Under the pieces are notes generated by a model that saw only the letters and a program-made list of their open reading frames with translations, did not search any database and was not told the origin of the DNA. A program made the position numbers and the translations under genes. Positions 14,637-20,611 of a stretch of 20,611 bases of DNA are shown piece by piece. Source of the DNA: Lachnospiraceae bacterium (GTDB taxonomy: Bacteria; Bacillota; Clostridia; Lachnospirales; Lachnospiraceae); the NCBI GenBank assembly GCA_016282215.1, contig JAEEKC010000011.1, positions 1 to 20,611 on the forward strand, read 5' to 3'. Position 1 is the stretch's first letter; each line of letters opens with the position of its first letter.

Positions 14637-15983
14637 ATGAGTGACTCACAAACAAAAACCGGCGGCTGGCGCGCAAATAAGTGGATCCGTGCGGCGATCC
14701 CTGCGCTTTTGCTGCACTGCAGTATCGGTACTGTTTACTGCTGGTCGATCTTTTCCCAGGAGATTGCCGATTACATCGGCTATTCCAAGGGCGCAACGGA
14801 ATGGGCATTTTCCTTTGCGATCTTTTTCCTCGGTATGTCGGCAGCTTTTCTCGGCAATATCGTAGAGAAGGATATTCATAAGTCATCGCTGATCGCAACG
14901 ATCTGCTTCTCAGTCGGTATGGCGTTGACCGGTTTCTTTATTTACTACGGCGGAAATCATCAGCACAGTCCTGTTGCGCTGGTTGGTATTTACTTAAGCT
15001 ACGGATTTATCATGGGTGTCGGACTCGGTACCGGATACCTTTCCCCTGTTAAGACACTGATGCTTTGGTTCCAGGACCGCAAGGGTCTTGCTGCCGGACT
15101 TGCCGTAGCAGGTTTCGGCGCTGCAAAGGCGATCGCAAGCCCCATCATGCAGGCTATGCTGACCGGCCTTGGCGACGGCGGTATCTACAAGATGTTTATC
15201 ATCCTGGCCTGTGTTTACTTTGTGATGATGTTCATCGGACATCTGCTGCTGGCGAAACCGGCTGACTGGCATGAGCCCCAGAATGATGCAGAGAAGCCCA
15301 AGATCATGGATGTGCTTCGCACAAAACCCATTACAAACTACATCGGTATCTGGGTGATGTTCTATATCAATATTACCTGCGGCCTGGCCCTGATCTCTCA
15401 GGAAAAAATGATCGTGAAATGTATCGGCCTTGCCGCTTCCGTTGGTATCATTTCAACTGTTTCCGCGATCTTTAACGCAGGCGGACGTCTCGGATTTTCA
15501 TCCTGGGCAGATACCATGAAAGACAGAAATACGATCTACAAGATGATCTTTATCATTTCCATCGCACTGACCCTGCTGGTTATGGTGACCGGCGGTATCA
15601 AAAACGGTGAAGGAAACACCCTTTTGATCGTTCTGGTATTGGCGCTCATCTTCATGGTAAACGCAGGTTACGGCGGCGGTTTCCCCAACGTGCCGACCCT
15701 TTTGTCCGATCACTACGGCATGGGTTCGATCTCAGCGATCCACGGTATCACTCTTTCCGCCTGGGCCTTTGCAGGTCTGACCGGAAACCAGGTTGCGACT
15801 TATATCGTGAATCATACCGGTGAGTTTGTAGAGCACGGAACCGATGCGGCAGGCAATGTGATCAAGATCAATCCTGTCGGTTATCAGAATGTTCTGATCT
15901 TTACGCTGGCGCTGTATGTGGTTGCATTGGTTCTTTGCCTTGTACTGGTAAAACCCACTGATAAAGCGAAAGCAGCAAAATAA
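14637..15983 (+). CDS. MFS transporter, oxalate/formate antiporter (OFA) type
   Basis: A 448-residue major facilitator with about 12 hydrophobic segments. The first helix region (AAIPALLLHCSIGTVYCWSIFSQEI), the GVGLGTGYLSPVKTLMLWFQDRKGLAAGLAVAGFGAAKAI stretch after helix 4 and the GGGFPNVPTLLSDHYGMGSISAIHGITLSAWAFAGLTGNQ region near helices 10-11 are typical of OFA-family carriers, which in known cases exchange small carboxylates such as oxalate and formate. The actual substrate cannot be assigned. GGAAGGAAGG precedes the ATG. It lies between c-di-GMP genes; the downstream cyclase starts 51 bases after its stop, so they may share a transcript. A link between transported acid and signalling is only a contextual guess. 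Confidence 0.9.
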   Translation: MSDSQTKTGGWRANKWIRAAIPALLLHCSIGTVYCWSIFSQEIADYIGYSKGATEWAFSFAIFFLGMSAAFLGNIVEKDIHKSSLIATICFSVGMALTGFFIYYGGNHQHSPVALVGIYLSYGFIMGVGLGTGYLSPVKTLMLWFQDRKGLAAGLAVAGFGAAKAIASPIMQAMLTGLGDGGIYKMFIILACVYFVMMFIGHLLLAKPADWHEPQNDAEKPKIMDVLRTKPITNYIGIWVMFYINITCGLALISQEKMIVKCIGLAASVGIISTVSAIFNAGGRLGFSSWADTMKDRNTIYKMIFIISIALTLLVMVTGGIKNGEGNTLLIVLVLALIFMVNAGYGGGFPNVPTLLSDHYGMGSISAIHGITLSAWAFAGLTGNQVATYIVNHTGEFVEHGTDAAGNVIKINPVGYQNVLIFTLALYVVALVLCLVLVKPTDKAKAAK

Positions 15984-15991
15984 TCCAAAAC

Positions 15992-16024
15992 GGGGATTTG
16001 GGGGTTTTTCAAAAACCGGGGGGG
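15992..16024 (+). promoter_or_regulatory. G-run cluster bridged by an AT hairpin upstream of the cyclase gene
   Basis: G-runs of 4, 5 and 7 bases (15992-15995, 16000-16004, 16018-16024) are present. The last two are joined by GGTTTTT-C-AAAAACC (16003-16017), which folds on itself. The 7-G run could supply two G-triplets, so a four-tract structure is conceivable. It ends 10 bases before the ATG at 16035. Confidence 0.4.
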
Positions 16025-16034
16025 TTGAAGAAGA

Positions 16035-17681
16035 ATGACGGGATCCAGATTTGGAAAATGGATGGCAGGAATATATATCGCGCTTGTTTGCAGCGTGGTA
16101 TTTTTCCTGCTGTATCTTTCTATGACAGATGGTGTGGAGATCAAGCAGGATCGAGTTTATCAGGAGATCGAGTACTTAGATGACCTGCAGCCGGAGACGA
16201 TAGCTGACCCGGACGCTCCATTAGGTGAAAAGCGGATCTATACGATCCCGCTTGAGGATAATCTCCAGGATGCGGCTTCCTTTGCCATGTATGCGATCCA
16301 TTCCCTTGTGAAGGTTTATATCGATGACCAGCTTTGCTACGAACTGAATATTTCGGATCAGAACAAGTTCCTGAAAAGCCCGGGCAGTACATGGGTGGTT
16401 GTGCCGATTAAAATGGCAGATCACGGGAAAAACCTGCGGGTGGAAGTGACGCCTGTCTATAAAAGCAGATTGGGTAAGCGGGATCTGATCATGATCGGCG
16501 CCCGGCTGCAGATCTATAAAAAACAGCTCCATGCGGATCTGCCGCAAATGCTGATGTGCATGTTTGCGATCATCTGCGGCGCGGTGATGGTGATCTTTGC
16601 AATTCGCAGTTATTTTAAAGGCGAAGGCGATACGGCTAATGGCTATCTGGGTATGTTTGCAATCACCCTGTCAGTATGGAAGATCATGGACACCAGGTTT
16701 GCGCCTATGTTCTATGCGGGAAATCCGCTGCTTCTTTCAACAATCTCTCTTTCCATGTTGTCACTTTGTTCTTTCCCGCTGCTTAATTTTATGAGAAAGC
16801 AGGTGCGTCTCAAGCACTTCCCGATCATTGAGGTTTCTTCCGTGATCGCAAATGTGACAGCGGCGGTGGTGCTGTTCCTTCAGCTTTGGGGAATTGCGGA
16901 TTATCGGGAAAGCCTACCGATCATCCATGTCGGTATGGGGATCTCCATCGTGACCATAGCCATCAGCGGCATCCGCGCCTGGGTATTGGAAAAAGACGAC
17001 CCGCGGGTGCGCAGGGCGATCCTTTGCTTTATGTGCTGTGCCGTTGGCGGTGTGATCGATCTGTTCACGTTTTATATGAAGGGTACGTCATCGGGACTGT
17101 TATTCACGATGGGATCTTTTTTATTCTATGTTGTTTACAGCACCATCGCCGGAAACTTAGAGCTGAACAAACGGGCCGACGTGGATATGTTTACGGGGCT
17201 GTATAACCGCAGCAAATGCAACCAGCTTCTGCGGGATACGGATTCCGCGGATGGCATAGTCAGTGCGTTTGCCATGTTTGACTTAAATGACCTGAAGCTG
17301 ACCAATGATACCTTCGGACATGAAGCAGGCGACCGTCTGATACAGTCCTTTGTGGAGATTCTTCGCCAGGAAGCGATTCCGGGTTCGTTCCTCGGCAGGT
17401 ATGGCGGTGATGAATTTATCATGTTTGTAATGGATGTGGACCGGAAGATCATGAGCAGGGTGATGAAACGTATTGAGGGGAGCGTGGATAAATACAATCA
17501 TTCCGGCGCATCGCCTCAGATCAGTTATTCAGCCGGTTTTGTCCTCTCCTCGGAGCTGGAGGATCCCAGCACCATGGATCTGTTCCAGGAGGCCGATAAG
17601 AGGATGTATGTGGAAAAGAAAAAGTATCACGAGGCTCATGATCGCAGAAAGAAGGACGGCGATAAGCCGGACGGTAAATGA
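16035..17681 (+). CDS. Membrane-bound diguanylate cyclase with extracellular sensor domain
   Basis: A 548-residue protein. Residues ~8-30 form a first membrane helix. A ~140-residue extracytoplasmic domain follows (YTIPLEDN...VYIDDQLCYELN...GSTWVVVPI), reminiscent of the jelly-roll DISMED2/7TMR sensor type. Then come about seven hydrophobic segments (roughly 175-370), then a C-terminal GGDEF domain. The active site is intact: FDLNDLKLTNDTFGHEAGD and RYGGDEF (motif at 457-461). The usual RxxD inhibitory site upstream of RYGGDEF is not present, so product feedback by that site is not expected. Predicted reaction: two GTP to c-di-GMP. The start has only a GAAGAAG stretch. It opposes the EAL protein encoded two genes upstream. 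The ligand of the sensor is unknown. Confidence 0.92.
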   Translation: MTGSRFGKWMAGIYIALVCSVVFFLLYLSMTDGVEIKQDRVYQEIEYLDDLQPETIADPDAPLGEKRIYTIPLEDNLQDAASFAMYAIHSLVKVYIDDQLCYELNISDQNKFLKSPGSTWVVVPIKMADHGKNLRVEVTPVYKSRLGKRDLIMIGARLQIYKKQLHADLPQMLMCMFAIICGAVMVIFAIRSYFKGEGDTANGYLGMFAITLSVWKIMDTRFAPMFYAGNPLLLSTISLSMLSLCSFPLLNFMRKQVRLKHFPIIEVSSVIANVTAAVVLFLQLWGIADYRESLPIIHVGMGISIVTIAISGIRAWVLEKDDPRVRRAILCFMCCAVGGVIDLFTFYMKGTSSGLLFTMGSFLFYVVYSTIAGNLELNKRADVDMFTGLYNRSKCNQLLRDTDSADGIVSAFAMFDLNDLKLTNDTFGHEAGDRLIQSFVEILRQEAIPGSFLGRYGGDEFIMFVMDVDRKIMSRVMKRIEGSVDKYNHSGASPQISYSAGFVLSSELEDPSTMDLFQEADKRMYVEKKKYHEAHDRRKKDGDKPDGK

Positions 17682-17716
17682 GACGTTGTGAAAGGGTTTT
17701 GATGTGAGTATACGAT

Positions 17717-17746
17717 ATGGGCGGAGCCTTGGCAGGCTCCGCCCAT
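17717..17746 (+). terminator. Terminator after the cyclase gene
   Basis: ATGGGCGGAGCC (17717-17728) pairs perfectly with GGCTCCGCCCAT (17735-17746) around a 6-nt loop, 35 bases past the stop. The T-run is weak (TTTAT), so it may be a less efficient terminator or an mRNA 3' stabiliser. Confidence 0.7.
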
Positions 17747-17783
17747 TTATATGCTTTAAGTATGAAAATGATAGTTGGTCAAA

Positions 17784-17814
17784 TGTCAACTTTGATGTAG
17801 AATTCGGGTTGACA
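17784..17814. promoter_or_regulatory. Putative BirA operator upstream of bioY
   Basis: TGTCAAC (17784-17790) and GTTGACA (17808-17814) are perfect inverted arms 17 bases apart. The right arm is preceded by GG. This fits the general BirA operator pattern TTGTnAAC(C)-N14-16-(G)GTTnACAA. The right arm is also the -35 of the bioY promoter, so binding would block RNA polymerase. Biotin-dependent repression is inferred from pattern and gene identity. Confidence 0.65.
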
Positions 17815-17837
17815 ATTCGAAACAATTCGTTTAGTAT
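17809..17837 (+). promoter_or_regulatory. bioY promoter
   Basis: Consensus TTGACA (17809-17814), a 17-base spacer and TAGTAT (17832-17837). The predicted start is near 17844, giving a leader of about 33 nt to the ATG at 17877. Confidence 0.8.
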
Positions 17838-17876
17838 AGGGAAGGTGTGAAGATCACAAGAAAGGATTTTTCGAAT

Positions 17877-18473
17877 ATGACAAAGAATAGTTATGTATCA
17901 GATAACAAACGCAGGATCTCGACCGCGGATATGGTGCAGATGGCCATGTTTGCGGCGCTTCTTTCAGTATCGGCTTTTATCAGCATTCCCTTGCCTTTTC
18001 CGGGAGCGCCTCATATTACCTTGCAGAATTTTTGTATTTTACTGATCGCACTGTTGTTTCCCTGGGATCAGGCTTTGATGATCGTGACCGTCTGGATGTT
18101 GCTTGGGATCGTGGGCGTGCCGGTTTTTATCGGCGGAAAGGCCGGGATCGGTTATCTGGCATCGAATCCCTGGGGCGGTTATACGCTGGCGTTTCTGCCA
18201 ACGGTTTTTTTGATGGCATATCTGAGAAGAAATGAGTATAAGAGGGTGCGTTATACGATCATCAGTGTTCTCGGTGCGGTTTTGATCGATGTGCTCGGGA
18301 TGGTTTATCTTCGGTTTTATCCCCAGTCAGGTTATAACTGGACCATGGCTGTAACAGCAGGGTTTATTGCTTTTCTGCCGCTGGATATGGTCAAGGCAGC
18401 AGTGGCTGCACAGATCGTGCCGGCGTTTATGAAATTGAAAGCGGCGAATAAGGGGATGGCTGTGAACCGGTAG
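17877..18473 (+). CDS. bioY: Biotin transporter BioY (ECF substrate-binding subunit)
   Basis: A 198-residue integral membrane S-component that binds biotin and works with an ECF ATPase/EcfT module. No such module is in the window, so it probably shares one encoded elsewhere. Six membrane segments are visible. Family features include FAALLSVSAFISIPLPFPGAPHITLQNF near the N-terminus, GIVGVPVFIGGKAGIGYLASNPWGGY in the middle and the C-terminal FLPLDMVKAAVAA. I chose ATG 17877, with AGAAAGGA ten bases upstream. A GTG at 17847 would place the start only about three bases after the predicted transcript start. The gene has its own promoter and a putative BirA operator, and its terminator lies within the end of the convergent CLC gene. 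Confidence 0.94.
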   Translation: MTKNSYVSDNKRRISTADMVQMAMFAALLSVSAFISIPLPFPGAPHITLQNFCILLIALLFPWDQALMIVTVWMLLGIVGVPVFIGGKAGIGYLASNPWGGYTLAFLPTVFLMAYLRRNEYKRVRYTIISVLGAVLIDVLGMVYLRFYPQSGYNWTMAVTAGFIAFLPLDMVKAAVAAQIVPAFMKLKAANKGMAVNR

Positions 18474-18502
18474 CGTAAAGATCTGCATGAACATACTAAA
18501 TT

Positions 18503-18523
18503 ACTGATCAATTGAAACGATCA
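18503..18523 (+). repeat. Partial ACTGATCAATT element downstream of bioY
   Basis: ACTGATCAATTGA (18503-18515) is identical to the conserved tail of the elements at 9977 and 14608. The hairpin half is missing (only ATGAACAT-like similarity at about 18487) and there is no gene start after it. TGATC (18505) and GATCA (18519) make a small inverted repeat. Confidence 0.5.
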
Positions 18524-18538
18524 AAAAGAATATGAAAC

Positions 18539-19813
18539 TCAGTTTCCGGGCTTGCTGTTACTGCGCAGCCCGGAATTTTTATACTCCATACGAAGCTTGG
18601 AGTAGATGAAATGCTGGCCCGGGAAGATGGTGAAATAACCGGAGAATACAAAGCTGACTGCGGCAGCAATGGCAAAGAGCAAAATCCCCTGTCCGCCGAA
18701 GATCTCAGCAGCAAAGAAGATGGAAGCGATGGGGCAGTTGACGGAGCCGCAAAAAACGGCGATCATGCCGATGGCAGCCGCAAAAGCGGCGGGCAGACCA
18801 AGCAGCGCGCCGAAGCAGCAGCCAAAGGTTGCACCGATGATCAGGGCCGGATAGACGGCGCCGCCTTTGTAACCGGATTGCAGGGTGATCCCCGTGAAAA
18901 TGATCTTAAGCAGGAAATCATAGGGGTGAGCCTGTCCGTAGGTAAGTGCCGCATTCAGCAGAGCGGCGCTGGAGCCGTTATAACTCTGATTTCCCACAAG
19001 CAGTGTTAAAAGAAGAATGCAGCCTGCACCGACCGCAACTCTGATGTACTGGTTTTTGATCGCTTTTTTGATCCCTTTTCCCCAGAGCATCATAAAACCG
19101 CAAAACAGAATGCTGATAACGGCGCATGCAATAGCCAGCATGGAAACCTGAAACAGCGGCAGGGGCAAAACTTCCGGTACGGATTCCAGAGTAAAGCGCA
19201 TGGGGGCAATGGAAAGAGCTCTTGTGATAAAGAAAGATGTCAGTGCAGTGACAAGGCAGGGCAGAAGCGCTGCATAGTAGATCACGCCGAGGCTGACCAC
19301 TTCCATGGAAAAGAAGGTCGCCATGAGGGGACAGCCGAAGAGGGCCGAAATCAGTCCGGACATGCCGCACATAACGAAAAGACTCCGGTCTTTCGGGTTG
19401 AGTTTCAAACGTTTGGTAAGTAATGCAGAGATACCGCCGCCCATCTGCATGGCAACGCCGACACGACCGGCGGAACCGCCGAACAGGTGCGTACAGATGG
19501 TGGAAAGAAAACTGGTGATGATGACCTGAAAGGGGATGTCGTCGCTGTTTCTGACGGAATCGAAGATCAGGTCGGCGCCGCGGTCATTGGTGATGCCGAA
19601 CATCTGATAGATCCCGACGATCAAAAGTCCGGCAACGGGAAGCAGCCAGATCAGCCAGGGATTCTGTCCGCGAAGTTCGTTTGACCACTGGACGAAGAGG
19701 CAGAAAGCACTGCCGAGGCACCCACAAAGGATACCGGTCAACACGGAAAATACGCCCCATTGGATACAGAGTTTCACGTAATGCATGGCGACAGCGAGTC
19801 TTGTTTTTTTCAT
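18539..19813 (-). CDS. CLC-family chloride (or fluoride) channel/transporter-like protein
   Basis: A 424-residue membrane protein with the CLC fold of about 18 helices and no cytoplasmic CBS domains. Recognisable filter regions are TNDRGADLI (residues ~75-83), HLFGGSAGRVGVAMQMGG (109-126), CPLMATFFSMEV (161-172), GYKGGAVYPALIIGATFG (314-331) and SGYFTIFP (391-398). In CLC exchangers the second region is GREGP/T, with the gating glutamate; here it is GRVGV (V118). The internal proton glutamate position after M170-E171 also appears to be valine. Resemblance of the GGSAGR..V.MQMGG and KGGxV.P blocks to CLC-F-type fluoride proteins is partial. No fluoride riboswitch was seen upstream. AGGAG precedes the minus-strand ATG. 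Ion and mechanism are uncertain. Confidence 0.9.
   Translation of the reverse strand: MKKTRLAVAMHYVKLCIQWGVFSVLTGILCGCLGSAFCLFVQWSNELRGQNPWLIWLLPVAGLLIVGIYQMFGITNDRGADLIFDSVRNSDDIPFQVIITSFLSTICTHLFGGSAGRVGVAMQMGGGISALLTKRLKLNPKDRSLFVMCGMSGLISALFGCPLMATFFSMEVVSLGVIYYAALLPCLVTALTSFFITRALSIAPMRFTLESVPEVLPLPLFQVSMLAIACAVISILFCGFMMLWGKGIKKAIKNQYIRVAVGAGCILLLTLLVGNQSYNGSSAALLNAALTYGQAHPYDFLLKIIFTGITLQSGYKGGAVYPALIIGATFGCCFGALLGLPAAFAAAIGMIAVFCGSVNCPIASIFFAAEIFGGQGILLFAIAAAVSFVFSGYFTIFPGQHFIYSKLRMEYKNSGLRSNSKPGN
18544..18580 (+). terminator. bioY terminator embedded in the CLC 3' end
   Basis: TTCCGGGCT (18544-18552) pairs with AGCCCGGAA (18567-18575) and is followed by TTTTT on the plus strand. The stem is made of the last codons of the convergent CLC gene, whose stop is at 18539-18541, so the two transcripts must overlap here. 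Confidence 0.85.
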
Positions 19814-20093
19814 AGGATCTCCTGATCTTGGCTGGACTTAGACTGCTTTTGAAGCTGACAAAATTAGTGGTTTTTGTCTGATTTCCATTTTAACTATATT
19901 TACATAAAATCACAAGAAAGAATTGCCGTTTTTGAACGGATTCTGGGCGGATTTAGAGCGGCTGAAAAAAAACATCCGTATTTTTCATTTTCAGGTGGAA
20001 CTTTACAATATTTTGTGTTATGATAGCTAAGGTATGCACAGATAGTGTGTTTTTTGTGCGCATTTATTGCGTTTATTAAGGAGGACCCGAAAC
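19814..20093. other. Intergenic region between divergent CLC and carB genes
   Basis: AT-rich spacer of 280 bases. It holds a CCGTT-TTTG-AACGG hairpin at 19926-19939, AT-rich -10-like sequences on the minus strand for CLC (around 19890-19910), and the carB promoter at its right end. I see no fluoride riboswitch for CLC, no PyrR-type attenuator hairpin series for carB and no small gene. Confidence 0.6.
20016..20024 (+). promoter_or_regulatory. Extended -10 of the carB promoter
   Basis: TGT followed by TATGAT (20019-20024). The -35 at the expected distance (about 19996-20001) is poor, as often with extended -10 promoters. The predicted start is near 20031. GCACA (20036-20040) and TGTGC (20055-20059) could pair at the very start of the leader. 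Confidence 0.55.
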
Positions 20094-20611
20094 ATGGGAA
20101 AAAGGACAGACATCAATAAAGTTTTGATCATCGGTTCAGGACCGATCGTCATCGGACAGGCGTGTGAGTTTGATTATTCAGGAACGCAGGCCTGTAAGGC
20201 ACTCAGATCTCTCGGCTATGAGATCGTGCTGGTCAATTCCAATCCGGCAACCATTATGACAGACCCGGAAATGGCAGATGTGACCTATATCGAGCCCTTG
20301 AATGTGCAGCGTCTTGAGGCAATCATAGCAAAAGAGCGGCCGGATGCGCTGCTGCCGAACCTTGGCGGACAGTCCGGACTGAACCTTGCTGCCGAACTGG
20401 CAAAAGAAGGGATCCTGGAAAAATATAATGTTCAGGTCATCGGTGTACAGGTGGATGCCATCGAGCGTGGTGAAGACAGAATCGAGTTTAAGAATACCAT
20501 GAACAGCCTCGGAATCGAGGTGGCGCGAAGCGAGGTTGCTTATTCCGTAGAGGAAGCCCTTGCCATTGCGGAAAAGCTCGGCTATCCCGTAGTGCTTCGC
20601 CCGGCTTATAC
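20094..20611 (+). CDS. carB: Carbamoyl-phosphate synthase large subunit (3' truncated by window edge)
   Basis: The first about 172 residues of the roughly 1,060-residue large subunit, which makes carbamoyl phosphate from bicarbonate, ATP and ammonia delivered by CarA, for arginine and pyrimidine synthesis. The N-terminal pre-ATP-grasp domain is unmistakable: KVLIIGSGPIVIGQACEFDYSGTQACKALRSLGYEIVLVNSNPATIMTDPEMADVTYIEPL, then PDALLPNLGGQSGLNLA and the start of the first ATP-grasp domain (KLGYPVVLRPAY). AAGGAGG lies 8-10 bases before ATG 20094. It has its own promoter and is divergent from the CLC gene. carA is not immediately upstream, contrary to the common carA-carB order, so it must be elsewhere or downstream. 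Confidence 0.96.
   Translation, partial: MGKRTDINKVLIIGSGPIVIGQACEFDYSGTQACKALRSLGYEIVLVNSNPATIMTDPEMADVTYIEPLNVQRLEAIIAKERPDALLPNLGGQSGLNLAAELAKEGILEKYNVQVIGVQVDAIERGEDRIEFKNTMNSLGIEVARSEVAYSVEEALAIAEKLGYPVVLRPAY

Noticed and set aside
19814..19960. Fluoride riboswitch ahead of the CLC gene
   Set aside because: Read on the minus strand, the expected conserved fluoride-motif pairing and sequence blocks are not visible.

Overview
This 20.6 kb window looks like chromosomal DNA of an anaerobic Clostridia member, most likely a Lachnospiraceae-type gut or rumen Firmicute. That placement is an inference from four things: moderate GC content; AGGAGG-type ribosome binding sites; the gene set (ferredoxin-linked indolepyruvate oxidoreductase, a VTC/DUF4956 pair, a response-regulator c-di-GMP protein followed by an Hpt protein, and an OFA-type MFS carrier); and intergenic repeats of a kind I associate with that group. 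I see no rRNA, tRNA, CRISPR array, transposase or prophage gene.

Layout. 1-533: 3' part of a YigZ/IMPACT gene. 532-643: a palindromic REP-like element. 772-2604: typA/bipA. 2637-3926: a methionine gamma-lyase-like gene broken by one in-frame TGA. 4137-8478: a four-gene cluster, iorA, iorB, a paaK-like arylacetate-CoA ligase and a double-ACT protein, closed by a terminator. 8576-9169: mntP. 9264-10673: a VTC-domain polyphosphate polymerase-like gene and a DUF4956 membrane protein. 10768-12198 (minus): glnA, facing the previous pair across a bidirectional terminator. 12455-14501: REC-(degenerate GGDEF)-EAL plus Hpt. 14637-15983: OFA-type MFS transporter. 16035-17681: membrane diguanylate cyclase. 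17877-18473: bioY with its own promoter and a putative BirA operator. 18539-19813 (minus): a CLC chloride channel family protein. 20094 to the end: start of carB. No gene-free stretch exceeds 300 bases; the longest gap is 19814-20093.

How the genes work together. The ior-paaK-ACT cluster links aryl-pyruvates, arylacetyl-CoAs and arylacetates. It could run as fermentative disposal of aromatic amino acids or, in reverse, as assimilation of arylacetates. The 12.4-17.7 kb block holds both a predicted c-di-GMP phosphodiesterase under phosphorelay control and a predicted cyclase, on either side of a small-acid transporter.

The most unusual signals are non-coding. A short hairpin followed by ACTGATCAATT and a ribosome binding site recurs between genes at three places, with compensatory stem changes. 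Several genes show a stem-loop placed almost exactly at the predicted transcript 5' end. The DUF4956 partner gene (VTC) appears leaderless. A hairpin-bridged G-run sits just upstream of the cyclase start. Among proteins, the notable points are the CLC gating glutamate replaced by valine, the glutamine synthetase adenylylation tyrosine replaced by phenylalanine, and the interrupted PLP enzyme.
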